Source: Sinohyriopsis cumingii
Lineage: Eukaryota > Mollusca > Bivalvia > Unionida > Unionidae
DNA length: 64,000 bases
NCBI GenBank assembly: GCA_028554795.2
Contig: CM068829.1
Location: forward strand, 137,585,579 to 137,649,578
Direction: 5' to 3'
This document shows positions 22,190 to 34,400 of this stretch, one piece after another. Every line of letters begins with the position of its first letter. The stretch's first letter is position 1. The notes under the pieces were generated by a model. The model saw only the letters and a program-made list of their open reading frames with translations. It did not search any database and had not been told where the DNA came from. The translations under genes and the position numbers were made by a program.

Positions 22190-24070
22190 GAGAGGTAACA
22201 GGAGATCTCGTACCATAACAGTTTCAGCCCAGAACAGAATCGGTCCATTACAGATTCAACCCATACAAATTTAATATAGAAATTTCCCCATAACATACTC
22301 GGCCCATTACGGAATCGACCTACAACAAAATCTGCCTTACCCTTGACTTGCATGGCTTCGTAAAATAATGACGGTTTCTGACACAATTTTGTTTTGTTTG
22401 TGATCTTGTATGGCTTAGTAAAACAATGTCATTTTCGGACCCAACTATTTATTGTTTGTGATCTTGTATGGCTTTGTACCGTTACTGAACAAGAAATGTT
22501 TCAACAAAACATAAAAGTGTGCCTCGCCTTTGATCTTACATGACCTCGTAGCATTTGTTGCTATTGAACAATAAATAGATAACAATGCCCGTTTCGGACC
22601 GAAGTTTGTATTTTTGGTGATCTTGTACCGGTTTTTCGCACTTGTTGTTATTGAACAAGAAATATTTAATCCAAACTTGTTATTTACTAACTAGCTAATC
22701 AGCAATGAGTAGGTAAACTTTGTGGGTTTTATTAATCGTGAAGTGAAAGCAATACAGAGTTTGTAATACAGGTATGTTACAATCATTTTATATACCCATA
22801 TTTCGTTCACAATGACAGTTACAATATCTTTTGCTCAATGATATTCTTATTTTTCGTTAAGAAAACTGTAGAAAAAAAAAACTATTTGAAAGCTTATTTC
22901 AAGTTCAGCATTTGGTCAAATCGAATTCGTACCTTTTGTTTTTATCAACTGAATGATAACTAGTATCAGTGAAATCTGTACGTCTAAATACTATACGTCA
23001 GTACAATTTATATAATCCATTCATTAAATTTTTCATTGTTTATGTTCGGTACTTAACATTTTTTAACGTTTTATCGGTTTTGATAAGATCATCACCTGGT
23101 GAAAGATTAATAAATCGAACCAAATCAACACAGTAATACATACAATTTTCCTTTTTACAAATCGAAAGAGTAATATAAGTCACACTTTTCCTTCTTAATG
23201 TTAAAAGTATAACGTCTTTGCTACAAATTCTCCTGGTTATTCAGTGCATTGAAGAATTTAATTAACATCTTCTCTTTATTTCATCATAATGCTTTGTGTC
23301 CTTCACTGTTTATTCTTACTGCGCTAAGGAATCCTAGGGTTCCCAAATTTCATTTGCATTATATTTTATGGAGTTCTCAACAAAAAAAAATGTACCGTCA
23401 AATGATAAAACATTTAATTACGTTTTGTATTGAGAGAAGGAATAAGACAGATCAAAGATACAAAATTAAATACTAAACATAAATACACAGTAATGTGAAA
23501 TGTTTGCTTTGTCAATGTGCTCATCTTTTACAAGAACAATAATTTCAATTTATGGCGATTAAAATAACGAACTTACAAGGATAGGAAGTTTTAAACTTAG
23601 AATGATGGACAATATTTTCTGTTGATACAAAATTGAAGGTATATAGTTGGGAACCGCAACTGTTATCAGATTCACGCGTGTCAACACATGTTTACAATTA
23701 CAAATAGTAGAGCAGACATGTGATGTGCTATCATAAAACTCAATTAATATTTAACAGAGCGTTGACAATGGTGGTTTAAAAATGTTTATAATGTGGTATA
23801 CATTTAATTAGTCTGGGATTATGACTTTTCCACTATATTTCTATTGCAGGATAAATGACCATTGAAAGAAACGTACAAAGAATTTAAGAAATTTTTTAAA
23901 CAAATGGCCGTTTAACGAAAAGAACATTATATCCACATTACTATTAAATAAATCGTGGACAGTAAGGCTGACCAAACATATAAAGGTCCGTACATAATGG
24001 TCCGAGTTCGTTATTTGGACCGAGTACGTTATGTGCCGCTTTGGATAGGCCGAGTGTGTTATGGGCCGAG
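22190..24070. mobile_element. About 1.9-kb insertion between RT and RNase H with inverted terminal motif arrays
   Basis: The right end (23,985-24,085) has four or more copies of a 16-17-bp motif like 'gggccgagttcgttat'. The left end (22,205-22,330) has the same motif in reverse orientation ('ataacatactcggcccatta', 'agaatcggtccattac'). This inverted arrangement at both ends suggests a DNA transposon with repeated termini. The interior lacks an ORF of note and contains a degenerate repeat (variants of 'tgatcttgtatggctt' at about 22,395-22,660). About 270 bp of the expected RT-RNase H connection is missing, so insertion was accompanied by deletion or followed by it. Confidence 0.5.
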
Positions 24071-24074
24071 TTCG

Positions 24075-24420
24075 TTAATGGGCCGGTTTGGAGTATTGAT
24101 TCAAGGAGATAAAAATGGCCTGGATCATCCAGTTTACTATTATTCTAAAGAAATAAACAAGCACCATAAAATTTATTTCACAATTGAGAAGGAATGATTA
24201 GCTTTGATAATGCTTTGCAACATTTTGAAGTGTATATTATTAGTTGGCTCCTTATCCGATTTTTGAAATCAGTGATCACAACCCCCTTACTTTCGTTACC
24301 AAACTGAAAATAAAACACGAGATATTGTAAACGTAGAATTTAATATTGCAGGAATATAATACTGACATCAGGCACATCAAGGGAAAAAAGGTTACCTTAT
24401 GGCAGATGCACACTGAAGTG
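24075..24420 (+). pseudogene. Gmr1-like element: RNase H relic
   Basis: The frame reads 'GVLIQGDKNGLDHPVYYYSK' then 'KEINKHHKIYFTIEKE', the N-terminal RNase H region of gypsy elements. A stop follows the IEKE motif and shifted frames give 'SDHNPLTF'-like and 'HIKGK' traces to about 24,395. This is the third pol domain in the order IN-RT-RH. Confidence 0.8.
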
Positions 24421-24733
24421 TATCGAAGTATTTATTGTGCTTCATTTATATTTGTACCATTCATAAGACAACATATTATGTAATTTTATTTGTATGTACA
24501 TTTGTCTCAAATGTAAAATTTGCTTTATTATATAAATATTTCTTTAAAAGGGTGATGATATGTACATTTCATTTGTGTAGTTTATTGGCTTTTCTCGATG
24601 ATTATATGTTCTGTATATCTATATTGTGTGAATGACCTTGGTCAGTAATTGAATTAAGGGTCTACATAGCTAGTGACATTTATTTAGTAAACAACATGAT
24701 ACATAGCTAATATTTCTCTATTCTTATAGACTG
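24421..24733. other. Sequence between RNase H relic and SINE, nothing recognised
   Basis: AT-rich; it probably belongs to the retrotransposon 3' region or to the intergenic background. It ends with the left target-site duplication of the SINE (24,721-24,733). Confidence 0.35.
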
Positions 24734-25056
24734 GAATGTGTGATGTGATTTTGATTTTTAACGTAGCTTTAACAGTTTTTCAGTCATATCGCTACGATGT
24801 CTGCAATGTGGCAGTTTATAGTGATGTTTAGCACTGGGTCATCATGCCGTACACATGTAGCATAATGTCCCACCCAGTCACATTATCCTGACACCAGGCC
24901 GACCAGCCCTAACACTAACCTCTTAATGCTGAACGCCAAGCGAGACCGCTGTTAGTACCATTTTTGTAAGTCGCTGGTACGACTCGGCCGGGAATCGAAC
25001 CCACGACCTACAGCATCCGAGGCGGACGCTCTAACCACTAGGCCACCGGAGCGGTT
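24734..25056 (-). mobile_element. tRNA-derived SINE (family B) with target-site duplication
   Basis: In minus orientation the 5' end has 'gtggcctagtggttagagc' (box A) and 'gggttcgattccc' (box B, about 24,990), the best preserved tRNA head of the family. The body matches the copy at 2.8 kb. A 13-bp duplication with one mismatch (ttcttatagactg / ttcttatagattg) lies at 24,721-24,733 and 25,057-25,069. Confidence 0.9.
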
Positions 25057-25289
25057 TTCTTATAGATTGAATAGTAAAAATCATTACTGGAGGTAAACAT
25101 GTTTATTTGAATTTGAAAGTAGGACTCTGGTATTTATTTTGGTTCCTTTTCTGAACTCCAGTGTATATTAGGTGAGTTCTTTCTTCGGTTGTTGATTTCT
25201 TTAATCACTTACTTTCAATAAAAATATGAAAAATAAAAATCAGATTATTGAGGTGATATTTTATGCTGCTATAAAAATCATTAACATTA

Positions 25290-25375
25290 CATACCTCAAA
25301 GGAAAATATAAAGGGACAGTAGAAACGTCAAAAAGGAAAAGATAAATTGATTGCAGATGCACCCTCGGGTGTAAA
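25290..25375 (+). pseudogene. Second RNase H tail / pol end fragment
   Basis: Near 25,335-25,370 a frame reads 'KGKDKLIADAPSGV' and stops, the typical end of a gypsy RNase H. A similar worn end occurs at about 24,375-24,420. Either two copies overlap here or the region was duplicated. Confidence 0.5.
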
Positions 25376-25577
25376 TAATTACTCTATTGAATTATTTTGT
25401 GTATATGTTGTGTAATTAAGGTGAGTGACATTTATATGACATCTTCCTATGTAATTTTAATGATTATAACATCATATGCTTATCGGACAAATATGTAAAG
25501 AAAGCTTGATTGGATACACCTTTCGTTTTATTTATATGGGGAAATTAATTTAAATTTAACATATTGTGCGCTTAATT

Positions 25578-25690
25578 CCCTGATTGTAAGTTGCACTTGA
25601 CATGTTTGCATTGTTAACTTTTGTCTATGACTGTAAGTTACACTCGATATGTTAGCATTACTAACTTTTGCCCATGATTGTAAGTTGTAA
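25578..25690. repeat. Short tandem repeat, about 48-bp unit, 2.3 copies
   Basis: 'gattgtaagttgcacttgac' and 'ttaacttttgtctatgact' recur about 48 bp apart. The small minus-strand open frame over it is not a gene. Confidence 0.8.
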
Positions 25691-25977
25691 ACAAGAATGT
25701 TTACATAGCATTTCAGTTCTGAACAATCTAGCCCAGTTTTGTTTACCATTAGACTTATATTTTCCAATGGAATGATTCACATCTACATCAGGTGGAAATG
25801 TGTATCAATAGTGATTCGATAACCAAATAATTCATTCATGTTCTACACCAGTCTGTGGTAATCCATAGTTAGAGTTTGCCGTTGTGTTGTTGACATCAGG
25901 TATACTTCGAGAGGAATGATTTATTTTAAATATTCATTATAGTTACTAAAGTGCGCATTGAACATTCCTTTGAATTT

Positions 25978-26245
25978 TTGTGAACTCATTCAAAGCTGTT
26001 CCGGATTGCATCACTGTGTTATATCAGGACATTGAAGACGAATGGAATACATTCGGAACATTCTATATTTTTGGATTTGTGAATGGATCATTTGGAACCC
26101 ATTTCACGAAAACTGTGTGTATATCTTGAATTTTCAATTTGTATTGTAGAAAAATAAGCAACTTTTTGATTTTATTTAAATTGTTGGTTTCATTGTTTCA
26201 CTTCTTTCTTTTACATATATTAAGACCTAGATTCGTAACAACAGT
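25978..26245. repeat. Interspersed repeat also at 48.2 kb; possible LTR
   Basis: 'ggattgcatcactgtgttat' through 'tgtagaaaaataa' to 'ttgttggtttca' matches 48,184-48,450 over about 270 bp with moderate divergence. Here it lies about 0.6 kb after the pol end, where a 3' LTR would sit, so it may be an LTR of the Gmr1-like element. That is inference; the ends were not defined. Confidence 0.5.
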
Positions 26246-29200
26246 TTAAGAAAATATGCAGACATTCACATGGCCGGATCAAGACTGTTTGGAGCAAAAA
26301 GGGGGCTCCTTCATGTCTAGCATTCTCAGCGCATGATTTTAATCATCGAACTGTAAAGAAAACGTCCAATGGGAAAAGTTCCCATTGTTTCCCGTTGAAC
26401 TTTTAGGGTGGAGGTTGGGGTTTGTCGCGTGTTGGCTCCGCCACCCACTTCCCCGTCTGGTCATGATGCATGCCTATGTTGAACATGGGAATGGGCAAAC
26501 TCGTCTTGTGCTGGATATTAGACTGGATCGTGTACAAGTGAACCTAACAATTTAAAAAACTATCCTAAAGAGGCAACTAAATTGATGCCATGATGTGTTA
26601 TTATTTACGATTTTGACGCTCTACCTGGTCATGTGTATCCAAATTAAGTGAAGACTTAGAACATGAACTTCAATTGTTCATGATAAACATACACCTGGCA
26701 CTGCTTTTAAAAAGAAAAGAAGAGAAAAAAAAACGAATAATGAAAGGCTTGTTGGAAACGACACCACAAAATTTAGGTGCTATTTACGGAATTAACATCA
26801 AGTTTTCCAGAATAAACGTTTCACACAGTATGTGATTTTCAGCATTATGCCATGGAATAAAAAAATCGACCCATACATAATTTTTTCACACCAGTTCAAT
26901 GCCGTTTAAACAAAATTAAAAGCAAAACAACCGTTCGTAATTACTTGCTTATAGAAGAGAACGAACATTTCAGCATCTGGATTGAAACTCAAAGAATATG
27001 ATGCTCTGAATATAAAATAAAAACTGTCAAAAAAAACCTTATACGTCTTAAGTACAATGACACTTCGTTCTAGGCATTGTATAATATTATTCAAAAGCAA
27101 CAAAATAAATAATAAAAATGGTGCAGAAGGAGTACTCGCAAGTTCAATAAAAGCTGAGACACAAATCTACTTGAATGAAAGAACAAGGTTTGGTGACAAT
27201 ATTAAAGCACACTGGATCTGTTTAGATCTACTCATCTAGAAGTATATATTTATCCCTTTACTCATCCAGTAAATAATATCAGACTTTAAAAACTATGGCT
27301 ACATAGACTTGATCACCCTTCTAACGATCTAGTGAAAGACCAATAAATATTCATTGCACATGTGATGGGTATTAGTGTGCCTGTCTTCTACAAATATGTG
27401 CAAGTCATTCACTTATATTTTCAAAATCACGATAAAAGACATTTTTGATTGTTCTTGATAGATTTTAATTTTACAAGTGAACTACATTCTTTTGTGTTCT
27501 AATATTTTTTCTTGTATATAAAAAACTCAAGCTTATTTTACAAATGTGTTTCTGCTCGTGGTAACGACTTTTCTGTCACACCAATGTTGAACACATTATT
27601 TAAATATAATTGTATATTCTTAGTCAATAATGTCTAATATAGTTTCTTTCTGCAACACATTTTCTTTTCTCCTAAAATTTAATACGATTGACGAATATAT
27701 TAAATTAATTTTCAGTTTTCTTAATATGCTGTATTCTTATTGGATATTTATAAAAACAATAAAACAGTATGCATCTAAATTGTATATTTGTAAGGTCCAT
27801 TTAGATGATTACTTTGTGTGTAACACATATTCCAGAACATGGAATAAACATCTGCCATCTTTATATTTCACAGATACAATCTCTTTTGTTCTTCAAATAT
27901 TCTGGCAAATCCATGTATGAGTTTCGTGTAAATTCAAATATCAGTCTTGTTCTTTCATTTATTTCCTTTCCAAATGGATATGCAACATGTCAAGGAACTT
28001 GTAGCAATTTTAGCCTTATTAATGCTATATAATATTTAATATTTTCAGAGGAGTTAGTAAAATTACCAATTAATATACCCAACTTGCTCTGCCACCTGAG
28101 ATAGATTTAATTGCAAGGTCTAAATTTACTTTAACAGAATTTAATTGCCGCATTTTTTATATACTACTGGCCTTTTTAAAATATTGCTCAATGTCATTGA
28201 AAACTTTAAGGAAATCTTGACCTTGACTGTTACAAATATAAGGTCAGTACTCATTTAAATTTCTATTAAAAGAATTTTTTCCAAATCTTCTAAGTGATAA
28301 TTCTATTGAAATTCTATTTATTCATATGCCTGTTATTATTTTCTAGCTTGAAAACTGCTTCAAAAGTGTCATATCTGGTATCAAAATGTTAATTTTTATT
28401 TATTTAACTAGACTTCTGTTAATATTTATTTAGAGTTATTTAACTATGATTATTTAAATATATCTTTAATTACTTTGCATGTATACATGTTTCACTGTTT
28501 AACACCATCCTTTACTATGCAGGTATACATAATCATTTAATGTGTACAATCATTAATGATCCTACACTTCAAGATACATCTTGACATCATACAGTTCAGA
28601 CTTATTTATATATTTCGGTTGTACCTCATGTTAATGATTGCAATTTAATGAAGCATTTCCTGTTTGGTACATCTTAATGATTTAAACATAATGAAGCAAT
28701 TCCTGTTTGGCACATCTTAAGGTTGCGCTCTACAGTTTCATATTTTGCATAGGGTTAGATTTTGAAAGCAAATAATTTCCCTAGTTTTCCTCACTGGTTA
28801 TACTGGTATATAAAAAAACTTGTATATCTTAGGTATTGTTAAAAGAGCTCAAATGCCCATTATCTTTGTGTATAATTTTTTTTTTCATAGTTTGGGTTAT
28901 AGAGTATGCAACTTGGTGATATTCAGATGTGTACATATAAAAAAAACTAGCTCTTCTTGGTCATTTTCACTTATGGAACTCAGAAGTAAATTGTGGAAAT
29001 AGATCCAATAATTTTTATTACATTTCATATATTTGGTAATTCATTGATTGCACTTCCAGAAGCTAGGTATTATCCAAAATTGATGTTCCCTATTTTAACA
29101 ACTGCTAAAGATACTGTACTTGGGATTTTTCGAGCACATGGGAGCATTCATTTTGGTTGACTGTGTGCTTAGATCATTTACAATTTAGACAAGTACGTTA

Positions 29201-29660
29201 TCCATAAACATTTCAGCCATAGTACACAAAAGTAACAGAGGTATGCCAACATTCTGTCCATTGTGTATGTTGCAAATGCAAATTTCACCTTAAGTTACAC
29301 GTATTACTCTCTCAGAAGTTCATAATATCTGTGGAGCATCCATATATTGATTCAGATGTAATGAAGCATTACCTGGTTTGTGCAACTAACCATTCAGACT
29401 TAATTACTTATTTCTGCATTTACCTGTAAAATCCTAGTGGCTAATCAGCTGTACTCCAATCTAACTAATCCAGTAATGTTTTATTTTGAACTTTAGTATT
29501 GTTGTATCCCTACAGGCAATGGTAACACTCAGAACAGAAACCTAGTCTATACATTTTTTATTCTGATTGTCAAAACATTTCCAAGTGTTGTTAATAATAA
29601 TTTTCAAATTTTTACTTTTAATATTATCATATCACTTTTCGAGATAATGATATCCCCCAA
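26246..29660. other. Anonymous region, no gene recognised
   Basis: A GC-richer patch at 26,280-26,530 contains a perfect hairpin (caatgggaa, 3-nt loop, ttcccattg at 26,367-26,387). The remainder is AT-rich. 'gaagcatttcctgtttggta' and 'gaagcaattcctgtttggca' form a two-copy repeat at 28,650-28,715, with a related motif near 29,355. The short open frames here look random. Confidence 0.45.
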
Positions 29661-30112
29661 AATGTGTTCTCTCTGTGTACTACTTCTCATCTTAGAAGTC
29701 CTCTTCCCTCTGTATACTACTACTTGTCTCGGAAGTCCTCTTCTTTCTGTATACTAGTACCTGTCTTAGAAGTCCTCTTCTCTGTATACTACTTCTTGTC
29801 TTAGAAGTCCTCTTCTCTCTGTATACTACTACTTGTCTCAGAAGTCCTCTTCTGTCTGTATACAACTACTTGGCCTAGAAGTCCTCTTCTCTCTGTATAC
29901 TACTTCTTGTCTTAGAAGTCCTCTTCTCTCTGTATACTACTACTTGTCTCAGAAGTCCTCTTCTGTCTGTATACAACTACTTGGCCTAGAAGTCCTCTTC
30001 TCTCTGTATACTACTTCTTGTCTTAGAAGTCCTCTTCTCCTCTTCTCTCTGTATGCTACTATTTGCTTTAGAAGTCCATTTTCCCTCTGAATACTACTAT
30101 TTATTTTTGATG
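29661..30112. repeat. Minisatellite, about 37-bp unit, about 11-12 copies
   Basis: 'tagaagtcctcttctctctg' followed by 'tatactactacttgtct'. A two-unit block with 'tacaactacttggcc' is duplicated (29,840 and 29,950). The 85-codon open frame inside is a by-product. Confidence 0.94.
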
Positions 30113-30839
30113 TCCTAAATTTGCTTACATTATTTCAAAGATGCTTATGAATACTAAATCCTATTTTCTACTTAAATCTTATTATAATTTTCTTCCAACA
30201 AGAAAAGTAAGGATCATAACGACATAAATCGAGACTGTTTTTGTGTCAAGACGGTGTTTTCCAAGATCCATATTTTAACCTATCATAACTGCAAATATTA
30301 CAATTTGCCATTTGTGCAGATAACTATTTTTGTACAGCTTATCCTAATCATCATGTTTTTTAAAATACCTTCAGAGAATAATTGTTCATTTCTTGTTGCA
30401 TCATCATCAACTTTTCAATGGACTCTGCAGATGTCAGAACATAATCAATTTAAAAAAAACATTCACTAATTTAAAACCACAACTGCACTAATAACTAATT
30501 TAAGATGTATTTTCTTAATTTAGTTTTGCAACCTAAATGTTTTCTTTTGTTTGGTTGGTTTTAATGGGATTGCTGGCTACATCATGATGAGGAAATCTGA
30601 GCTTTCTCTAGGACACACCAAGGCAGCTGACCTCGGATGGTCTGGTTGTCACTAAAGCACACAAAAACAAATATGTGTGTTTCTGGTCAGCCGACCATCC
30701 CTATTTTTTGTTGTCTACCCTTTCACCACTCCAGGGTGTAAAAAAATCCCAAAAATTAAAAAAAAATCCTGAAATCAATTTGTGCACCTAGTTTAGCCCA
30801 GTACTCAAAGCATTTAGTACATTATATATATTAATCATT
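30113..30839. other. No gene recognised
   Basis: AT-rich; nothing recognised. It ends with the left duplication (about 30,829-30,839) of the next SINE. Confidence 0.4.
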
Positions 30840-31026
30840 CTCTGTCTGCGTAGGTTCGAGTCCAATGCTCGGCTAGCATGGGTACATGGGAAAGCCTGCC
30901 AGTAGCTTCTTGTGGGTCGGGGGTTCTTCCCTGGGTTTTGTAGGGTTCTTCCTCCACTAGTTATAATGGCCACCATGTATAGCCTATCTTGTGCTGAAAA
31001 ATGGCGTTAAACCCTAGAACAACATG
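30840..31026 (+). mobile_element. tRNA-derived SINE (family A)
   Basis: Box B-like 'ggttcgagtcc' at about 30,852, then the family A body (cttcttgtgggtcgggggtt, ttcttcctccac) and the end 'aaaatggcgttaaaccct'. The flanks tattaatcatt / tattattcatt (30,829-30,839 and 31,027-31,037) are a probable duplication with one mismatch. The 5' half of the tRNA head is missing. Confidence 0.8.
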
Positions 31027-31421
31027 TATTATTCATTATCAGATATGTAATGTTAAAGAAGAAAGAAATATTTTAAAAAATCCCAACCAACCTACACTAA
31101 TTTTAAACCAAGTGCAATAGGAAACATATATTTACTCTTTTTAGCCTAATAGCAAGAAGTTACTTTTCAGGTAGACAAATTCCATTTATTTTTCTTAGTT
31201 TTTCCGAGTCTCTTCAAAATTTCATTTCTTGTTAAAAGAATAAGCGCAATGATCATTGTAGCATTCTTTAGTTATGCATGTAGACCAGAGACTGAGTAAA
31301 ACTTTTTTGTAAGAAAATGAGAAAATTATTTACATTACTTTGCAAAATTCAAATAAAAAATTAGCAAAAAAGCTGAAACAGATGCTATTCCAAATGACTC
31401 CAATTTACTTTCAGTCAAAAC
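31027..31421. other. Left flank of the large array, nothing recognised
   Basis: AT-rich unique-looking sequence without features. Confidence 0.4.
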
Positions 31422-34400
31422 CTGCAGGCACATGCATATAGATAATGTTTTGACTAAAGTGAATTAGTTGCAGGTATATGAACATGCACACAGATAGTCT
31501 TTTCACTAGAGTGAATTAATTGCAGATACATGTACATGCATACAGATAGTGTTTTCACCAAAGTGAATTAATTGCAGATACATGTACATGTGCACAGATA
31601 GTCTTTTCACTAAAGTGAATTAATTGCAGGTACATGTACATGCACACAGTCTTTTCACCAAAGTGAATTAATTGCAGATACATGTACATGCACACAGATA
31701 GTCTTTTCACCAAAGTGAATTAATTGCAGATGCATGTACATGCACACAGATAGTCTTTTCACCAAAGTGAATTAATTGCAGATACATGTACATGCATACA
31801 GATAGTCTTTTCACCAAAGTGAATTAATTGCAGATACATATACATGCACACAGATAGTCATTTCACTAAAGTGAATTAATTGCAGATACATGTACATGCA
31901 CACAGATAGTCTTTGAACTAAAGTGAATTAATTGCAGATACATGTACATGCACACAGATAGTCTTTTCACCAAAGTGAATTAATTGCAGGTAGACGTACA
32001 TGCACACAGATAGTCCTTTCACCAAAGTGAATTAATTGCAGATACATGTACATGCACACAGATAGTCTTTTCACTAAAGTGAATTAATTGCAGATACATG
32101 TACATGCACACAGATAGTCTTTTCACCAAAGTGAATTAATTGCAGATACATGTACATGCACACAGATAGTCTTTTCGCTAAGGTGAATTAATTGCAGATA
32201 CATGTACATGCACACAGATAGTCTTTTCGCTAAAGTGAATTAATTGCAGATACATGTACATGCACACAGATAGTCTTTTCGCCAAAGTGAATTAATTGCA
32301 GGTACATGTACATGCACACAGATAGTCTTTTCACCAAAGTGAATTAATTGCAGGTACATGTACATGCACACAGATAGTCTTTTCACCAAAGTGAATTAAT
32401 TGCAGATACATGTACATGCACACAGATAGTCTTTTCACCAAAGTGAATTAATTGCAGGTACATGTACATGCACACAGATAGTCTTTTCACCAAAGTGAAT
32501 TAATTGCACATACATGTACATGCACACAGATAGTCTTTTCACCAAAGTGAATTAATTGCAGGTACATGTACATGCACACAGATAGTCTTTTCACCAAAGT
32601 GAATTAATTGCAGGTACATGTACATGCACACAGATAGTCTTTTCCCTAAAGTGAATTAATTGCAGGTACATGTACATGCACACAGATAGTCTTTTCGCTA
32701 AAGTGAATTAATTGCAGGTACATGTACATGCACACAGATAGACTTTTCGCTAAAGTGAATTAATTGCAGGTACATGTACATGCACACAGATAGTCTTTTC
32801 GCTAAAGTGAATTAATTGCAGATACATGTACATGCACACAGATAGTCTTTTCGCTAAAGTGAATTAATTGCAGATACATGTACATGCACACAGATAGTCT
32901 TTTCACTAAAGTGAATTAATTGCAGGTAGACATACATGCACACAGATAGTCTTTTCACTAAGGTGAATTAATTGCAGGTAGACGTACATGCACACAGATA
33001 ATCTTTTCACTAAAGTGAATTAATTGCAGATACAGGTACATGCACACAGATAGTCTTTTCACTAAAGTGAATTAATTGCAGATACATGTACATGCACACA
33101 GATAGTCTTTTCACCAAAGTGAATTAATTGCAGGTACATGTATATGCTCACAGATAGTCTTTTCACCAAAGTGAATTAATTGCAGGTACATGTACATGCA
33201 TACAGATAGTGTTTTCATCAAAGTGAATTAATTGCAGGCACATGTACATGCACACAGATAGTCTTTTCACCAAAGTGAATTAATTGCAGGTACATGTACA
33301 TGCATACAGATAGTCTTTTCACCAAATTGAATTAATTGCAGGTACATGTACATGCATACAGATAGTCTTTTCATCAAAGTGAATTAATTGCAGGTACATG
33401 TACATGCACACAGATAGTCTTTTCACTAAAGTGAATTAATTGCAGGTACATGTACATGCATACAGATAGTGTTTTCACCAAAGTGAATTAATTGCAGGTA
33501 CATGTACATGCATACAGATAGTGTTTTCATCAAAGTGAATTAATTGCAGGTAGACATACATGCACATAGATAGTCTTTTCACTAAAGTGAATTAATTGCA
33601 GGTACATGTACATGCATACAGATAGTGTTTTCACTAAAGTGAATTAATTGCAGGTACATGTACATGCACACAGATAGTCTTTTCACTAAAGTGAATTAAT
33701 TGCAGGTACATGTACATGCACATAGATAGTCTTTTCACCAAAGTGAATTAATTGCAGGTACATGTACATGCATACAGATACTGTTTTCACCAAAGTGAAT
33801 TAATCGCAGATACATATACATGCACACAGATAGTCTTTTCACCAAAGTGAATTAATTGCAGGTACATGTACATGCACACAGATAGTCTTTTCACCAAAGT
33901 GAATTAATTGCAGATACATGTACATGCATACAAATAGTGTTTTCACCAAAGTGAATTAATTGCAGATACATGTACATGCACACAGATAGTCTTTTTACCA
34001 AAGTGAATTAATTGCAGATACATGTACATGCATACAAATAGTGTTTTCACCAAAGTGAATTAATTGTAGATACATGTACATGCACACAGATAGTCTTTTC
34101 ACCAAAGTGAATTAATTGCAGATACATGTACATGCATACAAATAGTGTTTTCACCAAAGTGAATTAATTGCAGATACATGTACATGCACACAGATACTGT
34201 TTTCACTAAAGTGAATTAATTGCAGGTACATGTACATGCATACAGATAGTGTTTTCACCAAAGTGAATTAATTGCAGATACATGTACATGCATATAGATA
34301 ATGTTTTGACTAAGGTGAATTAATGGCAGGTACATGTACATGCATACAGATAGTGTTTTCACCAAAGTGAATTAATTGCAGATACATGTACATGCATATA

